Source: an uncultured Bacilli bacterium (GTDB taxonomy: Bacteria; Bacillota_I; Bacilli_A; RF39; UBA660). Taken from it: 64,000 bases of DNA. The position numbers were made by a program, and so were the translations under genes. The DNA is taken from positions 62,001-126,000 of the forward strand of contig CAKPRZ010000002.1 in NCBI GenBank assembly GCA_934183165.1. Reading direction: 5' to 3'. Under the pieces are notes generated by a model, which saw only the letters and a program-made list of their open reading frames with translations, did not search any database and was not told the origin of the DNA. Positions 24,699 to 33,213 of the stretch are shown one piece after another (the first letter of the stretch is position 1; every line of letters starts with the position of its first letter).

Positions 24699-24713
24699 TT
24701 AATAGGTGATTTA

Positions 24714-24890
24714 ATGATCAAATATATAAAAAGAGTAACATTTTCTTTTTTTGTGTTATATACGTTCAATATAATATCAATTAATTTTAATTTAATTATT
24801 CCTATTAATATTATAACAATTACAATTTTGACATTACTTAGAATTCCTGGACTTATCATGTTGTTGATTTTAAAACTATATATATTTTAA
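24714..24890 (+). CDS. bofA: Pro-sigma-K processing inhibitor BofA, short form
   Basis: A 58-residue hydrophobic protein. Its C-terminal half, LIIPINIITITILTLLRIPG followed by LIMLLILKLYIF, matches B. subtilis BofA (HVPINLVTTAISGILGIPG followed by IAALVVIKQFII), including the family IPIN and GIPG-like points. In the mother cell BofA, with SpoIVFA, holds the protease SpoIVFB inactive until the forespore signals. The position after recR is that of Bacillus bofA. It is about 30 residues shorter than the 87-residue Bacillus protein, losing most of the first membrane segment. ATG 24714 follows AATAGGTGATTTA. Confidence 0.8.
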   Translation: MIKYIKRVTFSFFVLYTFNIISINFNLIIPINIITITILTLLRIPGLIMLLILKLYIF

Positions 24891-24904
24891 TATGAGGAGG
24901 TATC

Positions 24905-25723
24905 ATGAATTATAAAGAAACAATAAAAAAACTAGATTATGATAAATTAAAAAATCATGCTTACATTTTAAAAGTCGATGCAAATTATGATACCAATTTA
25001 TCTTTAGAATTAGTTAAACATATGCTATCTTTTGAAATTAATGATTGTGAATATTTAGATCAAATTAATTATTTGATAGATAAAAATATATTTCAGGATT
25101 TAAAAATTATAAAACCAATTGGTCAATATATAAAAAAAGAACAAATAATAGATTTAATGGATGAATATAAAACAAAATCATTTTCAAATAACAGACGTTA
25201 CTATATAATTGAATATGCTGAAAACATGAATGAATCATCTGCTAATACAATACTTAAATTTTTGGAAGAACCAAATGATAATATAACAGCTATATTAGTT
25301 ACTAAAAATATTTATACTGTTTTAGATACAATTGTATCTAGATGTCAAATTTTAAATTTTTGTAATTATAGTGATGAAAAGTTTGATGCCGAAGACTTAC
25401 AAACAGCAATGCAAATATTTGAAATAATAGCAGCAAATGAAGAAAAATCAATAGCATATTTATCAGATGTTTATAAATATAATGCTGATAAATTAAAAAA
25501 TATATTAAATATTTTAACGTATATATATGTTGATTTAGCACATTATAAATTAAATCTTCCCTTATATGTTTTATCCAATAATTTAGATATATTAAAAAAG
25601 TATTCTAATAAATATGAATTAAATTATATTTATGATAAAATAAATGTGTTAAATGATTTAAGTATGTTGTTAAAATATAATGTAAACACTCGAATTATTG
25701 TTGATAAATTAGTATTAGATTAG
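24905..25723 (+). CDS. holB: DNA polymerase III delta-prime subunit
   Basis: A 272-residue clamp-loader subunit. There is no Walker A, as expected of delta-prime; seen are KSFSNNRRYYIIEYAENMNESSANTILKFLEEPNDN and VLDTIVSRCQIL, the SRC sensor motif. ATG follows GAGGAGGTATC. Upstream of ricT as in Bacillus. Confidence 0.9.
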   Translation: MNYKETIKKLDYDKLKNHAYILKVDANYDTNLSLELVKHMLSFEINDCEYLDQINYLIDKNIFQDLKIIKPIGQYIKKEQIIDLMDEYKTKSFSNNRRYYIIEYAENMNESSANTILKFLEEPNDNITAILVTKNIYTVLDTIVSRCQILNFCNYSDEKFDAEDLQTAMQIFEIIAANEEKSIAYLSDVYKYNADKLKNILNILTYIYVDLAHYKLNLPLYVLSNNLDILKKYSNKYELNYIYDKINVLNDLSMLLKYNVNTRIIVDKLVLD

Positions 25724-25735
25724 GTGGTGGTAAGA

Positions 25736-26536
25736 TTGAAAAAAGTAGTTAAAATATCATTTCAAAACTCAAATAAATTGTACTATTTTTCTACCAATGA
25801 TATTAATATAAGTAAAAATGATTTAGTGATAGTGGAATCAGAAAGAGGCTTTCAGTTTGGAACTGTTGCAAGTGATGTAATAGAAATAGACGAAAGTAAA
25901 ATTCCTAAAACTTTAAAAAATATAATAAGGAAAGCAACAGATTCTGATTTTTCTACAAATAAAAAAAATATTATTGATTCAGAAAAAGCTTTAAAAAAGG
26001 CCAAAGAATTAGCTAAAAAATTGAATGTCAATATGACATTATTAAATGCATATTTTACTTTTGATAGAAATCAATTAGTATTCAATTTTATTGCTGATGA
26101 TCGAGTTGATTTTAGAGAATTAGCTAAAAACTTGGCGTCTATATATAAAACTAGAATAGAACTTAGACAAATAGGTGTTCGTGATAAAGCAAAAGAAGTT
26201 GGAGGAATTGGTCCATGTGGAAGATTCTTATGTTGTAACTTATTTTTAAATGATTTTGAGAGTGTATCAATTAACATGGCAAAAAATCAATATATTTCTT
26301 TAAAGCCAAATAAAATAAATGGTATATGTGGAAGACTATTGTGCTGTTTAAACTATGAAGATGATCAATATACTGAGTTGAAAAAACAATTTCCATCAAT
26401 TGGAACTATCATAAAATATAATGGAATAAAATCCAAAGTCGTTGGACATGATTTATTTAAAAAAATGGTAACATTGGAAAAAGAAGATAAATCATTAATT
26501 AATATTAGTTTAAAAGAATATGAAAGTTGTAAATGA
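25736..26536 (+). CDS. ricT: RicT (YaaT), PSP1-domain protein
   Basis: A 266-residue PSP1-domain protein. In Bacillus RicT forms a complex with RicA and RicF that supports RNase Y maturation and helps sporulation, competence and biofilm decisions. The Cys motifs that hold iron-sulfur clusters are present: GGIGPCGRFLCCNLFL and NGICGRLLCCLNYE. I place the start at TTG 25736 (KKVVKISFQ) because AGGTGGTGG precedes it at normal spacing; GTG 25724 is the first possible start. It overlaps yabB by 17 bp. RicA and RicF are not in the window. Confidence 0.92.
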   Translation: MKKVVKISFQNSNKLYYFSTNDINISKNDLVIVESERGFQFGTVASDVIEIDESKIPKTLKNIIRKATDSDFSTNKKNIIDSEKALKKAKELAKKLNVNMTLLNAYFTFDRNQLVFNFIADDRVDFRELAKNLASIYKTRIELRQIGVRDKAKEVGGIGPCGRFLCCNLFLNDFESVSINMAKNQYISLKPNKINGICGRLLCCLNYEDDQYTELKKQFPSIGTIIKYNGIKSKVVGHDLFKKMVTLEKEDKSLINISLKEYESCK

Positions 26537-27245
26537 TTTAGTCGGCTATAAAAATTTGAATATAGTTCAAGATACTGATTTTTTTAAATTTTCATTAGAA
26601 TCAGTATTATTACCTAATTTTGTTACCATTAATCAAAAAAAACTAAAAATTTTGGATGTCTGTACAGGAAATATACCTATACCTTTGATCTTATCTACTA
26701 GAATTTCTGATGAAAGTAAAATATATGCAATAGAACTTCAAAAAGAAATATATGATCTGGCTGTAGAAACTACCAAAATCAATAATCTTGAAAGTAAAAT
26801 TACGATAATTAATGATGATGTTAAAAATTTGAATAGATATTTTTCCGCTGAATATTTTGATATCATAACGTGTAATCCTCCGTATTTTAAAGTTTATGAT
26901 AAATCAATATTAAATAAATCAGATATAAAGACAATTGCTCGTCATGAAGTAAAATTGGATTTGGAAACGCTGATATCATTATCGGCAAAATATTTAAAAA
27001 ATAATGGAATATTTGCTATGGTGCACAGAACAGAACGTATGACAGAAGTACTCATTTTATTACATAAATATAAGTTAGAACCTAAAAGAATAAAATTTAT
27101 TTTTCCAAAAAGAGGAACAGATTCAAACCTGCTTATGATTGAATGTGTTAAAAATGGAAACCCAGGATTAAAAAAGGTTGAGTATATTATAATACATGAC
27201 GAAAATGGTCAATATACGGAAGAAGTAAAGAAAAATTTTAAATGA
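26520..27245 (+). CDS. tRNA1(Val) (adenine37-N6)-methyltransferase-like protein (YabB)
   Basis: A 241-residue class I SAM methyltransferase. ILDVCTGNIPIPLIL is the SAM-binding loop (about 42-56) and DIITCNPPYFKV holds NPPY, typical of N6-adenine and N5-glutamine methylation. Length, order after ricT and the C-terminal KRIKFIFPKRGTDSNLLMIE match the YabB/TrmN6 group. The exact RNA target is inferred from the family. Confidence 0.88.
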   Translation: MKVVNDLVGYKNLNIVQDTDFFKFSLESVLLPNFVTINQKKLKILDVCTGNIPIPLILSTRISDESKIYAIELQKEIYDLAVETTKINNLESKITIINDDVKNLNRYFSAEYFDIITCNPPYFKVYDKSILNKSDIKTIARHEVKLDLETLISLSAKYLKNNGIFAMVHRTERMTEVLILLHKYKLEPKRIKFIFPKRGTDSNLLMIECVKNGNPGLKKVEYIIIHDENGQYTEEVKKNFK

Positions 27246-27269
27246 TATATGGCATAGAAGGTGAACGAA

Positions 27270-27845
27270 ATGAAGATGATTGTTGGATTGGGTAATCCAG
27301 GAAATGAATATATAAATACTAGGCATAATATTGGTTTTATGACATTAGATAATTATATTAAGACAAAAAACATTTCTGTCTATAAGAATAAATTTAATGG
27401 TTTATATGTTAAAGCAAAAATAAAAAATGAAGATGTAATCTTTTTAAAGCCTCAGATGTATATAAATTTATCTGGTGTAGTAATAAAAAAATATATAGAT
27501 TATTTTAAAGTGGATATTTCCGATGTTTTAATAATTAGTGATGATTTAGATTTAGAAATAGGTAGATATAAACTAAAATCAAGTGGTTCCAGTGGGGGTC
27601 ATAATGGACTTAAAAATATTGAACTAGAGCTTGGTACTCAAAACTATAAAAGATTGAAAATAGGTATATCTAATAACAAAAATATTGATACAAAAGACTA
27701 TGTTTTAGGAAAACTTACTGAAAGTGATTTAAAAACGTATACAGAAATATTTAAAGTAACAGATTTGATAATTGATGAATTTTTATTTAATGATTTTGAT
27801 AAAGTAATGTCGAAGTATAATCATAAAGGTGCATTGAATATATGA
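27270..27845 (+). CDS. pth: Peptidyl-tRNA hydrolase
   Basis: A 191-residue hydrolase that recycles peptidyl-tRNA. Motifs: MIVGLGNPGNEYINTRHNIGFM with the catalytic His, FLKPQMYINLSG, ISDDLDLEIG and SSGGHNGLKNIE. ATG 27270 (MKMIVGLGNPG) after AAGGTGAACGA is preferred over GTG 27261. Its stop overlaps the mfd start as ATGA; the pth-mfd pair is as in Bacillus. Confidence 0.96.
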   Translation: MKMIVGLGNPGNEYINTRHNIGFMTLDNYIKTKNISVYKNKFNGLYVKAKIKNEDVIFLKPQMYINLSGVVIKKYIDYFKVDISDVLIISDDLDLEIGRYKLKSSGSSGGHNGLKNIELELGTQNYKRLKIGISNNKNIDTKDYVLGKLTESDLKTYTEIFKVTDLIIDEFLFNDFDKVMSKYNHKGALNI

Positions 27846-30800
27846 AATTTTTAGATAAACTTATTTTAACACCTGATAATATAAATAACATTGGTCTATA
27901 TGGAATAACCAATGAATTTTTTTGTGCATATATATCTAAATTAAAAAGAACATATAATAAAGATATTTTGATTTTAACTTCATCTTTGTTTGAAGCAAAT
28001 ACTATTTTTAATAGTTTGGAAAAGTATGATAATACAGCATTATTATTTCCTATGGATGAATTTATTACTAGCGAGTCAATCGCTATTAGTCCTGAACTTA
28101 AAACGATAAGACTTGACACATTGAATAAACTTAACAGTGAAGAAAGTCATATATTAATATGCCATTTAGAATCTTATTTAAGATATCTACCTAGTAAAAA
28201 AACATATTTAAATAATGTTATAAGAATAAACATTGGTAACACTTATTCAAGAGATAAGTTAATTGGTGATTTGAATAATATTGGTTATAAGAAGGAAACA
28301 GTAGTAACCAATACAGGAGAATATGGAATTAGAGGCTTTATAATTGATGTTTTTCCTATTAATAATGAATATCCAATAAGAATAGAATTTTTTGATGATG
28401 AAATAGAATCTATTAGAATGTTTAACCCAGAAACTCAAAAATCAGTATCGAATATAGATAGAATAGAAATTTATCCTAATACAGAATTTTTGTTAAATGA
28501 TTATAAAGATTTAGATATTGTAGAAACTAATCAAAAATGGTTACCTAAATACAATAACAATGTAGTATCAATAGCTGAATATTTAAAAGAACCAATAATT
28601 GTTTTAAAAGATATATCTCAGATAAATACAGTAAATCATAAATTAATTGAAGATATGTTTGAATATAAAAGATTAAAAGATGATAATTATAATGGCAGTT
28701 ATATGCATGAATTTGATTTGAAATTTTTAAAAAATATTATTTATTACAATACGATAGATAATTATTTTAATAACGTAAGTAAAGTTTATGATTATGAAGT
28801 AAAATCAGTGCCAAAATTTTCTGAAAATGTTGAATTAATTAATGAATACATAAGGAAACAATTATATAATAATAAAACTATTATAATTGCGATAAATAAT
28901 CGTCAAATCAAATCGTTTGTAAAATATTTAGATTCTCCATATGTAATAACCGAAGAAAATGATATATTTGATAATAAAGTAAATATTATAAATTTTTCTA
29001 TGACAGAAGGTTTTATCTATGGAAGATATGTATTTTTATCTGAAAACGAATTATTTACAAAAAAAGAGATTAAAACCTATAAAAGCAAATATAAATATAG
29101 TTCTAAAATAAAGAGTATATCTAGTTTAGAAATAGGAGATTATGTTGTTCATATAACTAATGGTATCGGAATATATAATGGAATTAAGACACTTACACAA
29201 AATAATTTAAAAAAAGATTATTTAGAAATTTTATATGCAGGAAACGATAAATTATATATACCTGTTGAAAAAATAGAATTAATAGGGAAATTTACTGGTA
29301 AAGAAGGAATGTCCCCAAAAATTAATAAACTTGGAAGTAGTGAATGGGAGAAAACTAAATTAAGAGTTAGAAATAAAGTAAGTAATATAGCAAAACAATT
29401 GCTTGAATTATATGCTAAACGTGAAATGCAAAAGGGTTTTGCTTTTTCAAAAGATAATGAATTACAGACAATGTTTGAAAATGAATTTGAATATGTTGAA
29501 ACAAAAGATCAGTTAACATCAATTGATGCAATAAAAAAAGATATGGAATCAATAAAACCGATGGATAGATTACTTTGTGGTGATGTTGGATATGGTAAAA
29601 CTGAAGTTGCATTTAGGGCAATATTTAAAGCTGTAAATAATTCTAAACAAGTCTTATATTTATGTCCAACAACAATTTTGTCTACACAACAATATGAAAA
29701 TGCAAAAATCAGGTTTAAAAATTATCCTGTTAAAATAGCTTTATTAAATAGATTTACTACTGAAAAAGAGAAAAATAACATTATAGAAGAACTCAAAAAT
29801 GGTACTTTAGATGTTTTGTTTGGAACACATAGAATACTTAGTAGTGATATTAAGCCTAAAAATCTTGGCTTATTAATCGTGGATGAAGAGCAAAGATTCG
29901 GCGTTACACATAAAGAAAAAATAAAATCATATAAGGAAAACGTGGATGTATTAACTTTAACTGCAACTCCTATACCTAGAACCCTACAAATGTCTTTGTC
30001 TGGATTACGTAGTCTTTCATTAATAGAAACTCCTCCAGTTGATAGATATCCAATTCAAACATATGTGATAGAAGAAAACAAGGCATTAGTTCGTGATGCA
30101 ATTTATAAGGAATTAGCAAGAAATGGCCAAATTTATATCCTTTACAATAATGTTGCGCGAATTGAAGCAAAGCTCCATGAGTTGGAATCATTAGTTCCAG
30201 AAGCTAGAATTGTTTATGCTCATGGTCAATTGAACAAAGTAGAATTAGAAGATAGAATGAATGCATTTATAAATCATAAATATGATATATTATTATGTAC
30301 GACTATAATAGAAACAGGAATAGATATTACAAATGCTAATACTTTAATTATTTACAATGCAGATCATTTTGGACTTAGTCAACTTTATCAGATTAGAGGA
30401 CGTGTTGGTAGAAGTAATAAAATTGCATATGCATATTTAATGTATTCAAAAGATAAATTGCTTAGTGATACTGCAATTAAGCGACTAAATGCAATAAAAG
30501 AATTTACGGAATTGGGTAGTGGATTTGCAATAGCTTCAAGGGATTTAGCGATCAGAGGTGCTGGTGATATTCTAGGAAGCGAACAAGCAGGTTTTATTGA
30601 TAGCATTGGAATAGATTTGTATTTAAAAATATTAAATCAAGAAGTGGCTAAATTAAAAGGTATAAAAGTAGAAGAAAATGAAACATCGACAAGAGCACAC
30701 AATTTAATTAATGTCGAAACACACATCTCTGATAGCTATGTATCAGATGAGGAGTTGAAAATTGAAATTCATAAAATGATTAATGGTATTACTGATTATA

Positions 30801-31147
30801 ATAAGTTGCTACAAGTTAAAGAAGAATTAGAAGATAGATTTGGTAAAGTAAGTGATAATATTCTTATTTATATGTATGAAGAATGGTTTGAAGCATTAGC
30901 TAATAAGTTAAAAATAAATAGAGTTATAATGAAAAAGAATGTTATTGAGTTATATATAGAAAAAGAAGTTTCGGAACAAATCGATGGTGAACAATTATTT
31001 TTAAAAGCCTTTGAAATAAGTAGAAATTTTACGTTTGAGTACAAAAATGAAACAATTAAAATAAGTTTATCATTGCAAAATTTAGAAAAACATTATTTAT
31101 ATTATTTAACTAAACTTTTGAGTAATATAAAACTTAAAAATGATTAG
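27842..31147 (+). CDS. mfd: Transcription-repair coupling factor Mfd
   Basis: An 1101-residue translocase that removes RNA polymerase stalled at DNA lesions and recruits UvrA. In order: UvrB-like N-terminal modules, the RNA polymerase-interacting CarD-like domain (LEIGDYVVHITNGIGIYNG, about 435-500), the RecG-like motor with Walker A LLCGDVGYGKTEVA near 577, DEEQRFGV near 680, TATPIPRTLQMS and QIRGRVGRS, and the C-terminal TRCF domain. Start by reinitiation from pth. Confidence 0.97.
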   Translation: MKFLDKLILTPDNINNIGLYGITNEFFCAYISKLKRTYNKDILILTSSLFEANTIFNSLEKYDNTALLFPMDEFITSESIAISPELKTIRLDTLNKLNSEESHILICHLESYLRYLPSKKTYLNNVIRINIGNTYSRDKLIGDLNNIGYKKETVVTNTGEYGIRGFIIDVFPINNEYPIRIEFFDDEIESIRMFNPETQKSVSNIDRIEIYPNTEFLLNDYKDLDIVETNQKWLPKYNNNVVSIAEYLKEPIIVLKDISQINTVNHKLIEDMFEYKRLKDDNYNGSYMHEFDLKFLKNIIYYNTIDNYFNNVSKVYDYEVKSVPKFSENVELINEYIRKQLYNNKTIIIAINNRQIKSFVKYLDSPYVITEENDIFDNKVNIINFSMTEGFIYGRYVFLSENELFTKKEIKTYKSKYKYSSKIKSISSLEIGDYVVHITNGIGIYNGIKTLTQNNLKKDYLEILYAGNDKLYIPVEKIELIGKFTGKEGMSPKINKLGSSEWEKTKLRVRNKVSNIAKQLLELYAKREMQKGFAFSKDNELQTMFENEFEYVETKDQLTSIDAIKKDMESIKPMDRLLCGDVGYGKTEVAFRAIFKAVNNSKQVLYLCPTTILSTQQYENAKIRFKNYPVKIALLNRFTTEKEKNNIIEELKNGTLDVLFGTHRILSSDIKPKNLGLLIVDEEQRFGVTHKEKIKSYKENVDVLTLTATPIPRTLQMSLSGLRSLSLIETPPVDRYPIQTYVIEENKALVRDAIYKELARNGQIYILYNNVARIEAKLHELESLVPEARIVYAHGQLNKVELEDRMNAFINHKYDILLCTTIIETGIDITNANTLIIYNADHFGLSQLYQIRGRVGRSNKIAYAYLMYSKDKLLSDTAIKRLNAIKEFTELGSGFAIASRDLAIRGAGDILGSEQAGFIDSIGIDLYLKILNQEVAKLKGIKVEENETSTRAHNLINVETHISDSYVSDEELKIEIHKMINGITDYNKLLQVKEELEDRFGKVSDNILIYMYEEWFEALANKLKINRVIMKKNVIELYIEKEVSEQIDGEQLFLKAFEISRNFTFEYKNETIKISLSLQNLEKHYLYYLTKLLSNIKLKND

Positions 31148-31148
31148 G

Positions 31149-31170
31149 AAAGGAATTTGATTCCTTTTTT
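31149..31170 (+). terminator. Intrinsic terminator after mfd
   Basis: AAAGGAAT-TTG-ATTCCTTT running into T6. Confidence 0.8.
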
Positions 31171-31201
31171 ATATGGAAAACTATTTAAATTGTAAGCTTT
31201 C

Positions 31202-31230
31202 TTGACTGTTTTTAATATATTTGATAATAT
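31202..31230 (+). promoter_or_regulatory. Sigma-A promoter of the orphan gene at 31257
   Basis: TTGACT, 17 bases, TAATAT; 26 bp from the start codon. A near-consensus housekeeping promoter after the mfd terminator. Confidence 0.75.
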
Positions 31231-31256
31231 TTATATGTAAAATTGGAGAGATATGA

Positions 31257-31877
31257 ATGGATAATACAATAAGTGCGATTTTTAAAGAAAAAAATGAAAA
31301 GATACTGTTTGATAAATTATTATTAGATATAGATAATAATTTTGATTCTCTACTTTTAACTATAAATAACAAAATTGCTTTGTCTACACCTAAGCTTATT
31401 AAAAAAGTTAATGATATTTTATTTAATTATCAAATTGATTATGATTTAAAAAGCTTAACAGAATTACTAAATCAAGAAGTGGAAAAAATAAATAAAATGG
31501 TAGTAGATTTGCTAGAGTTAAAAAAAACAAAGTTAAAAGAAGCAATTCAAAAGGATAGTTCTTTCACAACTAGTGAATTTGATACTGACATAGATGAAAG
31601 TACAAAGAAATTTAGAGAAGAATTTGATGTTTCGATGAATAAGGCAATTTATTTGGATCTTTCTGGAGCAATAAGTAAAAATTATAATTTAAAAGAAGAA
31701 GCAATAAATGATTTAAATGCTTATTTAAATAATTATGATATGAGTGTTTCTAATGCTATTATAGATTCAATAGAATATCGTGATAATACATTAAAGAATA
31801 TAACAAAAGAAACTTATAATAAATACATTGAATTAAATAACAAAACAGCTAATCTTAATATAAAAAAAAGTAATTAA
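31257..31877 (+). CDS. Unknown helical protein between mfd and spoVT
   Basis: A 206-residue soluble protein I do not recognise. It has no signal peptide or membrane segment. Composition is Lys, Asn, Asp, Leu and Ile rich, with long predicted helices; residues about 65-110 (LTELLNQEVEKINKMVVDLL and on) look like coiled coil. No Cys, no catalytic motif. It has its own strong promoter and good ribosome binding site (GGAGAGATATGA). In Bacillus the mfd-spoVT gap holds nothing comparable. It may be a lineage-specific structural or scaffold protein. Confidence 0.7.
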   Translation: MDNTISAIFKEKNEKILFDKLLLDIDNNFDSLLLTINNKIALSTPKLIKKVNDILFNYQIDYDLKSLTELLNQEVEKINKMVVDLLELKKTKLKEAIQKDSSFTTSEFDTDIDESTKKFREEFDVSMNKAIYLDLSGAISKNYNLKEEAINDLNAYLNNYDMSVSNAIIDSIEYRDNTLKNITKETYNKYIELNNKTANLNIKKSN

Positions 31878-31931
31878 TGTTACATACTTTAAATATATTA
31901 GTAGATACTAATCTTAGGAAGAAGGTATCTA

Positions 31932-32444
31932 ATGAATACAAATGGTATATCAAGAAGAGTTGATGAATTGGGGAGAATTGTAATTCCTAAAGAATTTAGA
32001 AAAAATCTAAGAATAAAATCTGGTGACTGCTTGGAAATATATGCTACAAATGGTGAAATTGTTTTGAAAAAACAAGATATAGTTGCTGATTCAATTACTT
32101 CGCTTAATAAAACCTTAGGTATAATATCAAAGACAATAAATAATGATATATTGATTACCGATACTGATAAATTTTTAGTATCATTTGGTAGTGAAAAATA
32201 TGAAACATTAATTAATAAAGAGATAAGTGAAGGATTATATTCATCTCTAGAAAAGAGAACTAAACTTACTTCTCTTAATTCTAAAATACCAGAATTTGAA
32301 AACACAAATTATATTATAAATCCAATAATAGTAAACGGTGATACAATAGGTAGCATTATTCTAATTGGTGCTGATGAGTTAACACCTGATCAAAATATTA
32401 TAAATGTAATTAATAATTTATTTATTAATCATATTGAAATTTAA
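31932..32444 (+). CDS. spoVT: Stage V sporulation protein T (SpoVT), AbrB family regulator
   Basis: A 170-residue forespore regulator. Residues 1-50 are the swapped-hairpin AbrB DNA-binding domain, GISRRVDELGRIVIPKEFRK then LRIKSGDCLEIY, close to Bacillus SpoVT (GIVRRIDDLGRVVIPKEIRR). The rest is a GAF-like domain ending NPIIVNGDTIGSIILIGAD, against VGPIVANGDPIGAVVIFSKD in Bacillus. Full length, so SpoVT rather than AbrB. AGATAC and GTATCT flanking the AGGAAGAAGG ribosome binding site could pair and modulate translation. Confidence 0.92.
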   Translation: MNTNGISRRVDELGRIVIPKEFRKNLRIKSGDCLEIYATNGEIVLKKQDIVADSITSLNKTLGIISKTINNDILITDTDKFLVSFGSEKYETLINKEISEGLYSSLEKRTKLTSLNSKIPEFENTNYIINPIIVNGDTIGSIILIGADELTPDQNIINVINNLFINHIEI

Positions 32445-32469
32445 TTAATTTTTGTGTATAATCTATTAT

Positions 32470-32700
32470 AATTTATATTTAATGGTTTTGAAAGAAAGAG
32501 CTATATGATTGTTTTTAAGAGAGTCTTTGGTTGGTGAAAAAGGACAAACATAATATAGTAAATGGTTCTGGAACTTATTAATTGATATGTAAGTTAATAC
32601 GTTGACAGCGTTAATGTTTTGAGTGTATAGACTTTGGTCTATAAATTAAGGTGGTACCGCGATTATTCGTCCTTATTGGTTGAATAATTGTTTTTTTTTG
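32470..32700 (+). promoter_or_regulatory. T-box riboswitch, probably methionine-specific
   Basis: The T-box core AAGGTGGTACCGCG is at 32648-32661, followed by a terminator hairpin ATTATTC (32662-32668) and GAATAAT (32682-32688) with T9. Upstream, CTATAT (32501-32506) and ATATAG (32553-32558) form stem I, enclosing AGAGAGTCTTTGGTTGGTG, the usual stem I apex content. The specifier is probably ATG at 32562-32564 in the 3' side of the internal loop, followed by a purine. It controls dut and metG, so Met is the expected amino acid. Confidence 0.9.
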
Positions 32701-32710
32701 GAGGTTAATT

Positions 32711-33199
32711 ATGGGTAGATATTTTGAAAAAATAAGTTTTGAACAATATAAAAAGGATATAAATGATGATAGAGATAATTACAACAAATATTTATTGCCA
32801 AGTAGAAGCACCGAACATAGTGCTGGATATGATTTTTCATCTTTAATAAAATTTAATTTAAAACCTGGTGAAGAAATAAAAATACCTCTTGGTATTAAAG
32901 CTAATATGAATGATGACGAAGTTTTATTTTTATTTGTTAGAAGTAGTCAAGGATTTAAATACAATATTAGAATGTGTAATCAAGTTGGTGTAATAGATAA
33001 GGATTATTATAATAATAGCGAAAATGAAGGACACATTTGGATTAAGTTAAAAAATGAAGGAAATAAAGATTATGTAGTTGATATTGGTGATAAAGTATGT
33101 CAAGGAATTTTTACAAAGTTTTTAACTGTTGATAATGAAGAAAGTATTACAGTTAAAAGAGTTGGAGGAATTGGTTCAACTACAGCTACAAAATTATAA
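32711..33199 (+). CDS. dut: dUTP diphosphatase (trimeric dUTPase family)
   Basis: A 162-residue enzyme that hydrolyses dUTP to dUMP. The five family motifs are visible: AGYDF (1), VRSSQGFK (2), NQVGVIDKDYYNN with the catalytic Asp (3), GDKVCQGIFTKF (4) and GGIGSTTATK (5, variant of GGFGSTG). It is the first gene after the T-box and 14 bp ahead of metG. ATG follows GGAGGTTAATT. Confidence 0.88.
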   Translation: MGRYFEKISFEQYKKDINDDRDNYNKYLLPSRSTEHSAGYDFSSLIKFNLKPGEEIKIPLGIKANMNDDEVLFLFVRSSQGFKYNIRMCNQVGVIDKDYYNNSENEGHIWIKLKNEGNKDYVVDIGDKVCQGIFTKFLTVDNEESITVKRVGGIGSTTATKL

Positions 33200-33213
33200 A
33201 AATAGGAGGATTT

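Noticed and set aside
24686..24709. Seven-codon ORF MNIVFNR ahead of bofA
   Set aside because: Weak ribosome binding site and it stops 4 bases before the bofA ATG, whose own AGGTGA is good; likely chance.
27787..28119. Minus-strand ORF of 110 codons
   Set aside because: Antisense to the pth-mfd junction, where both sense genes are certain.
31898..32305. Minus-strand ORF of 135 codons
   Set aside because: Shadow of spoVT; the plus-strand frame has a clear AbrB domain and ribosome binding site.
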